A stretch of 6,183 nt of DNA. Source: Actinomycetes bacterium. GTDB lineage: Bacteria > Actinomycetota > Acidimicrobiia > Acidimicrobiales > Palsa-688. Position 1 is the first letter of the stretch. Every line of letters begins with the position of its first letter. Below, piece after piece: positions 1 to 6,090 of this stretch. A model generated the notes under the pieces. The model worked only from the letters and a program-made list of their open reading frames with translations. It did not search any database and had not been told where the DNA came from. The translations under genes were made by a program, and so were the position numbers. The DNA lies in contig JAKAXN010000278.1 in NCBI GenBank assembly GCA_021816565.1, forward strand, positions 1-6,183, in the 5' to 3' direction.

Positions 1-2945
1 TACTCCTCCAGGGCCAGCGGGTTGATGGGGCCCATCAGCCTCAGCTCCCGCTCCAGCTCGGTGCGGCGGCTGCCGGCGCTGGTACCGGCCGGCAGGGGCG
101 GGCACTCGGCCCCCTTCACCGACTCCGGCTCGCAGTCCAGGTCCCGGCGGATGGCCTCGGTGATGTTCTCCAGGCGGACCCGGGCCTCGGCCTCGTCGAG
201 GTCGATTCGGTTGAGCCGCTCCCGCACCTCTGCCAGCTGGCGCTCGGCCGCGGAACGCTCCCGGCGCAGCTGCTCCAGCCGGCTGCTGCGCTGACGCTGC
301 TCCTCCGATTCGGCCCGTCGGGCCTCGCGCAGACGGGCGAGTGTCGACTCCAGCTCCGCCTCCCGGGCCCGGACCAGCGCCATCAACGCGTCGGTCACCC
401 CGGCCGCGGACCGGGCCGCCTGACGGCGGGCGGCCGCCTCGTCGCGCTCGGCCACGTTGCGCCTCAGCCGCTCCTCCACCTCCCGAAGCCGGCGGGACGT
501 CAGGGTCCGCCGCTCCTCCAGGCCGGCGGCTCGGACCTCGAGGTCGCGGCGCATGGCGGCCACCGCGGCAGCCCGCTCGGTCAGACGGTACCGGGCGGCC
601 CGCTCGGCGGCGGCCTTCTCGGCCTCGGCGTCGGCCAGGCGCTGCAGCTCGGGAAGCAGGGCCTCCAGCTCGGCCACCCGGCTCGACTCCCGCTCGACGC
701 GTTCCGCCAGCTCCCGGCGCTGGGCCCGGACCGCCTCCAGCTCGTTCGCCCGCTCCGCCGTCTCGGACTCCAGCCGGGCCAGGGCGTCGGACGCGGCCCG
801 CCTCCTGGAGGAGTTGGCTTCCACCGCCCGGCCGGCCGCGGACCGGGCCGAACGGGCCTGCTCGTGGGCCTGCTTGGCCTCCCTGGACCCGGTGGCGGCC
901 CGCTCCGCCTCTGCAGCGGCCGCTGCGGCCCGCTCCCTGGCCTCCTCCAGGGCGGCACCGGTGGCCCCCGGACCGGCCGCCCCGGTCCGCCACAGGCCGC
1001 CGGAGAAGCGGTCCCCGTCGGGGGTCACCACCACCAGTTGGGGCCGGGCCAGAGCCAGGTCCAGCGCCGGCTCCCAGCCGGAGTTCACCACCACGGCCCG
1101 GCCCAGCAGGTCGTCGAGGAGGGACTCCACCCCCGGCAGCCGGCCCCGGACGCGGCCCCGCAGGGGAACCGCCCCGGCCGGCAGATCGGCTGCGCCGTAC
1201 GCACCGCCCGGCCCGCCGGACCCGGCCCCGGCGGCCGGGCCGGGCAGGGCCACCACCGCGCCGGTGGCAGCCATCCGACGCAGCTCGGCCAGCCCCCGCC
1301 GGGCCGAGTCCACCCCGTCGAGGACCACGGCGGCCAGGATCTCACCGGCGGCCGCCTCGAACGCCGCGCTGAAGCCCTCGTCGACCTCCACCAGGTCGAG
1401 GAGCGTGCCGACCACCCCACCGGCCTGAGCCAGCTTCTCGGCCCCGGCCCGGGCCCGGGCCTGGTCGAGCGCCTGGGCCAGCGCCTCCTCGCGGGCGGCC
1501 CAGCGGTGGCGTTCGGCGTCGGCTTCCCGGCGACGCTCCTCGGCCTCGCTGCGGGCCGAGTCGGCCTCGGTCTCGGCCTGGCGGGCCGCGGTGTCCGCCG
1601 CGGCCAGCCCGGGGGCCTCCCGGGTCGTCTCCTCGACCACCTCCGCCAGTCGGGCCCGCTCGGCGGCCAGCTTGGCGGCGCGCTCCTCCAGCGAGGCCAG
1701 CCGGGAGTCCAGCCGCCGCGTCTCAGCGGCGGTCCGCTCCCCGGCGGAGCGCAGGGCGGTCAGCTCGCCTCGCACCTCGGCAGCCGGGTCGGTGGGCCGG
1801 GCCGGAGCCGAACCCCACTGGGACTCGAACGCCTCGGTCTCGGCGGCCAGGGCCCGCTCCGCCTCGGCCAGCTCGTCGGCCTCCGGCAGCAGGCGCTGGG
1901 CCTCCGCTTCGGTGCCCTCCAACCGCTCGCTCAAGCTGGCCGCCTCGGCCTCCAGGCTGGAGATCACGTCCTGGTCCACCGTGGCGTTGATGGCCCGTTC
2001 GATGGACCGGCGGCGCTCGGCCATGACCGCGGCCAGGCCGCCGGCCCGGGCCCGCAGCCCCTCGGCGCGCGACACCAGGTCGGCCAGGTCAGGCCCCGGG
2101 CCGGACATGGCGACCTCCAGCTCGGTCTCGGCCTGGACGACCTCCGCGTCGAGACGGCCCAGGCTGCGCCGGACCCGGTCCTCCCCCTCGGCCAGGTCCC
2201 GCCGCTCCCGGGCCGCGGCCGACAGCCGGCCCTCGACGGCGCTCAGGTCCCGGCCGTGGAGGTAGCGGCGCACGGCGGCCAGCTCGGCCACCAGGTCGTC
2301 GTGACGACGGGCCGCGTCGGCCTGCTTCTCGAGGGGGCGCAGCTGCCGGCGGACCTCCCGGAGCAGGTCCTGGATGCGGACCAGGCTGGCCTCGGTGGAT
2401 TCCAGCCGCCTCTCGGACTTCTCCTTGCGGCGCCGGAACTTGAGGATGCCTGCCGCCTCCTCGATCACGAGCCGCCGCTCCTCCGGTCGGGCGTTCAAGA
2501 TGGCGTCGAGGTTGCCCTGCGAGACGATGACGTGCTGCTGGCGGCCGATACCGGTGTCGGAGAGCAGCTCCTGGATGTCGAGCAGCCGGCACGGCACCCG
2601 GTTGATGGCGTACTCGGAGTCGCCGCTGCGGAACAGCGTCCGGGTGATGGTCACCTCGGAGAACTCGATGGGGAGCAAACCGGCGCTGTTGTCGATGGTG
2701 AGCGCCACCTCGGCCCGCCCGAGCGCCGGTCGCTTGGGCGTCCCGGCGAAGATGACGTCTTCCATCTTGGCGGAGCGCACGGTGCGGGCCCCCTGGGCGC
2801 CGAGCACCCACGCCACCGCGTCCACCACGTTGGACTTGCCGCTGCCGTTGGGGCCCACCACCACCGTCACCCCGGGCTCGAGCTCGAGGGTGGTGGTGTC
2901 AGCGAAGGACTTGAAGCCCTTGATCGTCAGCGACTTCAGAAACAC
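1..2945 (-). CDS. smc: Chromosome segregation protein SMC (5' portion; C-terminus lies beyond the window)
   Basis: ATPase of the SMC-ScpAB condensin, which compacts and helps segregate the chromosome. In 981 visible codons I read, in order: the N-terminal head opening VFLKSLTIKGFKSFAD; Walker A GPNGSGKS (residues 31-38); an R-loop Arg at 57 before KMEDVIFAG; a Q-loop SQGNLDAIL (Gln143); the conserved EEAAGILKFRRRK stretch (162-174); a long Ala/Glu/Arg-rich coiled coil to about 505; a hinge at about 509-652 (starting GGVVGTLLDLVEV, ending near PDGDRFSGG); and a return coiled coil reaching the conserved MGPINPLALEE at the window edge. The family is about 1150-1190 aa, so roughly 200 residues with the ABC signature and Walker B are missing only because the window ends. 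GTG at 2945 is chosen because TAG lies in frame five codons upstream and the protein then aligns with B. subtilis SMC (MFLK...). No Shine-Dalgarno is visible. Frame is consistent from start to edge. Confidence 0.97.
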   Translation of the reverse strand, partial: MFLKSLTIKGFKSFADTTTLELEPGVTVVVGPNGSGKSNVVDAVAWVLGAQGARTVRSAKMEDVIFAGTPKRPALGRAEVALTIDNSAGLLPIEFSEVTITRTLFRSGDSEYAINRVPCRLLDIQELLSDTGIGRQQHVIVSQGNLDAILNARPEERRLVIEEAAGILKFRRRKEKSERRLESTEASLVRIQDLLREVRRQLRPLEKQADAARRHDDLVAELAAVRRYLHGRDLSAVEGRLSAAARERRDLAEGEDRVRRSLGRLDAEVVQAETELEVAMSGPGPDLADLVSRAEGLRARAGGLAAVMAERRRSIERAINATVDQDVISSLEAEAASLSERLEGTEAEAQRLLPEADELAEAERALAAETEAFESQWGSAPARPTDPAAEVRGELTALRSAGERTAAETRRLDSRLASLEERAAKLAAERARLAEVVEETTREAPGLAAADTAARQAETEADSARSEAEERRREADAERHRWAAREEALAQALDQARARAGAEKLAQAGGVVGTLLDLVEVDEGFSAAFEAAAGEILAAVVLDGVDSARRGLAELRRMAATGAVVALPGPAAGAGSGGPGGAYGAADLPAGAVPLRGRVRGRLPGVESLLDDLLGRAVVVNSGWEPALDLALARPQLVVVTPDGDRFSGGLWRTGAAGPGATGAALEEARERAAAAAAEAERAATGSREAKQAHEQARSARSAAGRAVEANSSRRRAASDALARLESETAERANELEAVRAQRRELAERVERESSRVAELEALLPELQRLADAEAEKAAAERAARYRLTERAAAVAAMRRDLEVRAAGLEERRTLTSRRLREVEERLRRNVAERDEAAARRQAARSAAGVTDALMALVRAREAELESTLARLREARRAESEEQRQRSSRLEQLRRERSAAERQLAEVRERLNRIDLDEAEARVRLENITEAIRRDLDCEPESVKGAECPPLPAGTSAGSRRTELERELRLMGPINPLALEE

Positions 2946-3021
2946 GGCAGAGGGAAACTACAACGCCCGGCGCCCATCCCTAAACGCTGCCCCGCCCGGT
3001 TTCCGAATTGGTGGACCCTGA

Positions 3022-3034
3022 CCGCCCGGGGCGG
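3022..3034. repeat. Short perfect inverted repeat downstream of mutM
   Basis: CCGCCC at 3022-3027 and GGGCGG at 3029-3034 flank one central base. As RNA it could fold as a 5-bp stem with a 3-nt loop. An alternative 7-bp pairing joins 2991-2997 (CCCGCCC) with 3029-3035 (GGGCGGG). There is no following T-run, so I do not call it an intrinsic terminator. In such GC-rich DNA it may be accidental. Confidence 0.3.
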
Positions 3035-3047
3035 GCCGGGGGCCGGG
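3028..3047 (+). other. Putative G-quadruplex motif between mutM and smc
   Basis: Four G-runs lie on the plus strand: 3028-3031, 3033-3035, 3038-3042 and 3045-3047, with loops of 1, 2 and 2 nt. This satisfies the usual G3+N1-7 rule with very short loops. The plus strand is the template for the operon, so the transcript is C-rich here and any quadruplex would form in DNA, not in the mRNA. It begins 8 nt past the mutM stop. Confidence 0.5.
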
Positions 3048-3054
3048 CGTCCGG

Positions 3055-3939
3055 TCAGGACTGGCACCGGGGGCAGAAGAAGTTGCTGCGCCCGGCGGCC
3101 TTCACCCGCTCGATGGGGGTGGAGCACCGCCGGCAGGGCGACCCCTCCCGGGCGTAGACGTTGTGGAGCGCCTGGTAGCCGCCCAGCCGGCCGTACAGGT
3201 CCCGGTACTGCTCGTCGGCCAGCGACGAGCCCCGGTGCGCCACGGCGTCGCTCAGCACCGCCACGGCGGCCCTGAACAGCCGGCGGGCGTCGTCCTCGCC
3301 CAGGGTCCCGGCCGGCCGGTCGAAGCGCAGCCCGGCGGCGAAGAGGATCTCGTCGGCGTACATGTTGCCGATCCCGGCGATACGGGTCTGGTCCATAAGC
3401 AGGGGCTTCAGCCTGGTGGCTCGCCCGGCCAGCACGGCCACGAAGCGGTCCTCGGCCGGGCGGGCGTCCCCGCCGGGGCCCGGGCCGTCGCCGGGGTCGG
3501 GGCCGGGGTCGGGGGCCAGGGGGTCGAGACCCAGTTTGGACAGCTCCGCCGGTACCGCACCCGGGCCGGCCGCCGTCGTCACGAACACCTCACCGAAGGT
3601 GCGGGGATCGACGAAGCGCAACTGACGGCCGTCATCGAAGGTGAAAGCCACGTGGGTGTGCCTGACCGGCGGGTCGTCGGGGACGGCGAGCAGCAGCTGG
3701 CCGCTCATGCCCAGGTGGATCACCACCACGTCGCCGCTGTCGAGGTGCATGAGCAGGTACTTGCCCCGCCGGCCGGCGCCGAGCAGCTTGCGGCCCTGCA
3801 CCCTCTCCACCAGTTCCCCGGGGTGGTGGTGGCGCCGCAGGGTCCGGATCCCGGTGGCGCTGACGTGGTCGATCACCCGACCGGCGAATTCGCCGTCGAC
3901 GTCGCGCCGGACCGTCTCGACCTCGGCCAGCTCGGGCAC
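3055..3939 (-). CDS. mutM: Formamidopyrimidine-DNA glycosylase (Fpg/MutM)
   Basis: Bifunctional base-excision repair enzyme: it removes 8-oxoguanine and formamidopyrimidines and nicks the abasic site. The 294-aa protein starts VPELAEVETVRR; Pro2 (catalytic after Met removal) and Glu3 are present. Lys60 in GRRGK matches catalytic Lys57 of E. coli. Met78, Arg113 and Phe115 match the residues that fill the gap left by the flipped base. The helix-two-turn-helix is near 182-205 (DQTRIAGIGNMYADEILF). A C-terminal zinc finger has the form C-X2-C-X16-C-X2-C (Cys269, 272, 289, 292) with Arg284 for DNA contact. A Pro/Asp/Gly-rich linker at 142-165 makes it slightly longer than the usual 270-290 aa. GTG at 3939 is chosen because upstream codons are not Fpg-like; it overlaps the rnc stop by one base (TAGTG), which with no clear Shine-Dalgarno suggests translational coupling. 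Confidence 0.97.
   Translation of the reverse strand: MPELAEVETVRRDVDGEFAGRVIDHVSATGIRTLRRHHHPGELVERVQGRKLLGAGRRGKYLLMHLDSGDVVVIHLGMSGQLLLAVPDDPPVRHTHVAFTFDDGRQLRFVDPRTFGEVFVTTAAGPGAVPAELSKLGLDPLAPDPGPDPGDGPGPGGDARPAEDRFVAVLAGRATRLKPLLMDQTRIAGIGNMYADEILFAAGLRFDRPAGTLGEDDARRLFRAAVAVLSDAVAHRGSSLADEQYRDLYGRLGGYQALHNVYAREGSPCRRCSTPIERVKAAGRSNFFCPRCQS
3491..3514. repeat. Perfect 12-bp tandem duplication inside mutM
   Basis: The unit CCGGGGTCGGGG occurs at 3491-3502 and again immediately at 3503-3514. Being 12 bp it keeps the reading frame and encodes PDPG twice (MutM residues 143-150) in the linker between the N-terminal domain and the helix-two-turn-helix domain. A recent replication-slippage duplication is the simplest explanation. 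Confidence 0.85.
3493..3523 (+). other. Putative G-quadruplex motif inside mutM
   Basis: Five plus-strand G-runs of 4-5 bases lie at 3493-3496, 3499-3502, 3505-3508, 3511-3515 and 3519-3523, with loops of 2, 2, 2 and 3 nt. This is a strong G4N2 pattern with one spare run. It overlaps the 12-bp tandem duplication and lies on the template strand of mutM. Confidence 0.6.
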
Positions 3940-4670
3940 TAGCCGGTCGTCTCGGCGGCGGCCCGCAGCCGCTCCCACGCCTCCCGGGCCGCGGCCTGCT
4001 CCGCCTGCTTCTTGGACCGGCCCCGGCCCGACCCCTGGGCCTGGCCCTGCACGTGGACCGTCGCCTCGAACTCCTTGGCGTGGTCGGGACCCTCGTCGCG
4101 CAGGACGTACCGGGGCAGCTGGTCGAAGGTCCGGGCGCAAAGCTCCTGCAGCCGGGTCTTGTAGTCCTGGCCGCCGGGGCCCGCCGCCGCCTCCTCGATG
4201 CGGGCCCCGAACAGGCCCATCACCGCGGCCTCGGCGGCTCCCCAGCCCCGGTCCATGTAGACGGCGCCGATCAACGCCTCGGTGGCGTCAGCCAGGATGG
4301 ACGGCTTCTCCCGGCCGCCGGACTGGTCCTCACCCTTGCCGAGCATCAGAGCCGGGCCCAGGTCCAGCTCGGCGGCCACCTCGGCCAGGGCGGCGGAATT
4401 GACCACCGACGCCCGCACCTTGGTCAGCTCGCCCTCGGGGATGTCGGGGTAGGTGCGGAACAGGTGGGCGGTGACTATCAGCCCGAGGACCGAGTCACCA
4501 AGGAACTCCAACCGCTCGTTGGACTCCCAGCCCGGATTCTCCGCGCACCACGAGCGGTGCCGCAGGGCCTGCAGGAGCAGACGCCCATCGGCCACGTCCC
4601 AGTCCATCCGGTGGGCCAGGGCCTGGCGAACGGTGTCCGCGGACGGGGCAGGAACCGACTCTCCGGGCAG
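3939..4670 (-). CDS. rnc: Ribonuclease III
   Basis: Mg2+-dependent endonuclease cutting double-stranded RNA, chiefly rRNA precursors and structured mRNAs; it acts as a cytoplasmic homodimer. With the start used here it has 243 aa (family about 220-250). The signature ERLEFLGDS is at 52-60; Glu52, Glu55 and Asp59, plus Asp128 and Glu131 in SILADATEALIG, match the acidic active site. A double-stranded-RNA-binding domain spans about 168-238, from DYKTRLQEL to GRSKKQAEQAAA. The start is uncertain. The only ATG after acpP, at 4607, lacks a Shine-Dalgarno and would delete the first helix (VRQALAHR), which homologues keep. I prefer CTG at 4670, 5 nt after GGAG; CTG at 4712, overlapping the acpP stop as CTGA, is a third option. 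The stop TAG shares its last base with the mutM start. Confidence 0.93.
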   Translation of the reverse strand: MPGESVPAPSADTVRQALAHRMDWDVADGRLLLQALRHRSWCAENPGWESNERLEFLGDSVLGLIVTAHLFRTYPDIPEGELTKVRASVVNSAALAEVAAELDLGPALMLGKGEDQSGGREKPSILADATEALIGAVYMDRGWGAAEAAVMGLFGARIEEAAAGPGGQDYKTRLQELCARTFDQLPRYVLRDEGPDHAKEFEATVHVQGQAQGSGRGRSKKQAEQAAAREAWERLRAAAETTG

Positions 4671-4673
4671 AAG

Positions 4674-4679
4674 TTCTCC
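4674..4679 (-). promoter_or_regulatory. Shine-Dalgarno candidate deciding the rnc start
   Basis: GGAGAA reads at 4679-4674 on the minus strand, in the 38-nt gap after the acpP stop. GGAG ends 5 nt before the CTG at 4670 and more than 65 nt before the ATG at 4607. It therefore supports the CTG and not the ATG. Confidence 0.5.
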
Positions 4680-4708
4680 AGTCGACGGGCTAGCGGGCGG
4701 GGCCGGCC

Positions 4709-5005
4709 TCAGGAGTTCTGCAATTTGGCCAGGACGTAATCGACGGCGTCGCGCACCGTCTTCAGGTCCTCGAGGTCCTCGTCGTCGATCCGGAACCCGA
4801 CCGTGCGGTCGGACAGCTCCTCCTCGAGGGCCTCGACCAGCTCGATGAGGGCCAGGGAGTCCGCTCCGAGGTCGTCGCCGAAGGACGCCCCCTCGGAGAT
4901 GCTCTCCGGGCCTATCTCGAGGATGTCGGACAGGCATCCCCGGATCAACTCGAACACCTGCTCCCGATCCATGGGGTTCCTGGCGACGTGGGTCTCAGCG
5001 GGCAT
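4709..5005 (-). CDS. acpP: Acyl carrier protein
   Basis: Carries growing acyl chains on a 4'-phosphopantetheine arm during type II fatty-acid synthesis, and donates acyl groups to PlsX, encoded just upstream. The 98-aa acidic protein has the attachment motif GADSLALIELVEALEEE with Ser50 as the modified residue, flanked by four-helix ACP sequence (helix I about 13-30; the DDEDLEDLKTVRDAVDYV region forms helices III-IV). It is longer than the usual 75-85 aa, through about 10 extra N-terminal residues and an acidic loop (DRTVGFRIDDEDLED). ATG at 5005 is chosen because AAGGAG sits 5 nt upstream; ATG at 4972 would give a more typical 87 aa but has no such site. It follows plsX by 44 nt, and there are no fabD, fabG or fabH genes between them. 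Confidence 0.96.
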   Translation of the reverse strand: MPAETHVARNPMDREQVFELIRGCLSDILEIGPESISEGASFGDDLGADSLALIELVEALEEELSDRTVGFRIDDEDLEDLKTVRDAVDYVLAKLQNS

Positions 5006-5010
5006 TCGGT

Positions 5011-5016
5011 CTCCTT
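5011..5016 (-). promoter_or_regulatory. Strong ribosome-binding site of acpP
   Basis: AAGGAG at 5016-5011 on the minus strand is 5 nt before the ATG at 5005. It is the best Shine-Dalgarno match in the window, which fits the high ACP output cells need, and it decides the start in favour of 5005 over 4972. Confidence 0.8.
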
Positions 5017-5049
5017 CCCGATTTCTGACTCTATCGGACGGCCCGCCGG

Positions 5050-6090
5050 TCAGGCGGTGGCCCCGATGGCCGTCCGGAGCTGGTCGACCAGCCCTTCTGT
5101 GACCGCCTGGTGGGCCACTCCGACAGCGTTGACTATGGCCCGGGCCGATGACGACCCGTGGCTGATGATGCAGACTCCGTCCACGCCGAGCAGAACCGCT
5201 CCGCCGTAGGTTTCGGGGTCGAGCTCCGCGGCGAGCGGCAGGAGCTGGCCGAGGACGGCGTCCGAGGCGTCCTTGGGCACCTCCGGCGAGCGCAGAGCCT
5301 GCAGCACCGCGCCGAAGGCGAACTTCATCGAGCCCTCGAGGGTCTTCAGCACCACGTTGCCGGTGAAACCGTCGGTGACGACGACGTCGGCAGCGTCGGA
5401 CATCACGTCCCGACCCTCCACGTTGCCTATGAAGTCAACCGACGGCCCGGCCTCGCCGGCGGCCAGCAGGGCGTGGGCCTCCTTGGCCAGAGGGTTGCCC
5501 TTGCCGGGCTCCTCCCCGATCGAGAGCAGCCCGACCCGGGGTTTCTCCACCCCGAAGCGGAGGCGGGACAGCACCGAGCCCATCTGGGCGAACTGCACCA
5601 GCCAGGCGGCGGAGCACTCGGCGTTGGCCCCGGCGTCGAGGAGGATGGTCGGGTCCCCGCCGGGGACCGGGATGACGGTGGCGATGGCCGGGCGGGCCAC
5701 CCCCTTGATGCGGCCCATGCGGAACAGGGCGCTGGCCATGGTGGCTCCCGTGTTGCCGGCGCTCACCATGGCGCTGGCCCGGCCGTCGCGCACCGCTTCC
5801 GCGGCGCGCACGAGCGAGGAGTCCTTCTTGGTCCGCACCGAGCGGGCCGGGTCCTCGTGCATCTCGATGACCTCCGACGCCGCCAGCACCGGCAGCCCGC
5901 CGGTGTCGCCCAGGCGGTCGGGATCGCCCACGAGGAGCACAGAGTGGCCGGCCTCGGCGGCCTCGATGGCCCCGGCCACGATCTCGCCGGGGGCCCGGTC
6001 GCCACCCATGGCGTCGACCGCCACCGGCAGCGCCGCGGCCGGTCTCTTGTCTTCAGCAGCCGGCCCGGTGGCCGACCCTCGGTCAGCCAA
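5050..6090 (-). CDS. plsX: Phosphate acyltransferase PlsX (acyl-ACP:phosphate acyltransferase)
   Basis: Converts acyl-ACP and phosphate to acyl-phosphate, the donor used by PlsY in the first step of phospholipid synthesis; a peripheral membrane enzyme. The 346-aa reading contains family landmarks in order: VAVDAMGGD (23-31), SAGNTGA (110-116), DAGANAEC (152-159), GLLSIGEEPGKGN (187-199), NVEGRD (223-228), TDGFTGNVVLKTLEG (239-253) and a C-terminal SHGSS (310-314). No break is seen. The start is not certain: TTG at 6090 overlaps the rpmF stop by 8 nt with only a weak AGG upstream and adds about 22 low-complexity residues before the core; GTG at 6024 would give 324 aa, close to the family norm of about 330, but also lacks a good Shine-Dalgarno. 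Coupling to rpmF favours 6090. Its neighbour acpP encodes its substrate carrier. Confidence 0.95.
   Translation of the reverse strand: MADRGSATGPAAEDKRPAAALPVAVDAMGGDRAPGEIVAGAIEAAEAGHSVLLVGDPDRLGDTGGLPVLAASEVIEMHEDPARSVRTKKDSSLVRAAEAVRDGRASAMVSAGNTGATMASALFRMGRIKGVARPAIATVIPVPGGDPTILLDAGANAECSAAWLVQFAQMGSVLSRLRFGVEKPRVGLLSIGEEPGKGNPLAKEAHALLAAGEAGPSVDFIGNVEGRDVMSDAADVVVTDGFTGNVVLKTLEGSMKFAFGAVLQALRSPEVPKDASDAVLGQLLPLAAELDPETYGGAVLLGVDGVCIISHGSSSARAIVNAVGVAHQAVTEGLVDQLRTAIGATA

Larger units (their letters stand above)
2946..3054 (-). promoter_or_regulatory. mutM-smc intergenic region, possible smc promoter
   Basis: At 109 nt this is the only intergenic stretch over 50 nt in the window. Read on the minus strand it starts very GC-rich after the mutM stop, has a less GC-rich middle (around 2999-3012), and ends with TAGTTT at 2960-2955. 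TAGTTT fits the actinobacterial -10 pattern TAnnnT and lies 9 nt before the smc GTG. I see no good -35 box and no Shine-Dalgarno, so an own, nearly leaderless smc promoter is possible but unproven. The mutM-proximal part holds an inverted repeat and a G-quadruplex motif. No classical intrinsic terminator with a T tract is present, so read-through from mutM is equally possible. Confidence 0.35.

Noticed and set aside
341..1428. Two overlapping plus-strand open frames of 323 and 343 codons
   Set aside because: Proline/arginine or serine/arginine-rich translations that are shadows of the SMC coiled coil and hinge; no family features.
2089..2811. 240-codon minus-strand open frame within smc
   Set aside because: Out of frame with smc, whose own frame is continuous and carries all conserved motifs through this interval.
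3022..3047. Intrinsic terminator after mutM
   Set aside because: Stem-forming repeats exist but no T-run follows in the transcript direction, and the stem is short; left as an inverted repeat only.
864..3275. 803-codon plus-strand open frame opposite smc and mutM
   Set aside because: Its product is Gly/Pro/Leu/Gln-rich without any recognisable domain, it crosses the mutM-smc gap and two genes, and lies antisense to verified SMC coding sequence. Long antisense open frames are expected when third positions are almost all G/C.
3940..4140. N-terminal extension of mutM by 67 codons up to 4140
   Set aside because: The extension is low-complexity and lies in the rnc coding region; the Fpg signature needs Pro immediately after the start codon, which fixes GTG 3939.
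4713..4937. N-terminal extension of rnc back to 4937 inside acpP
   Set aside because: It would overlap most of acpP in another frame with Arg/Gly/Pro-rich residues unlike RNase III.
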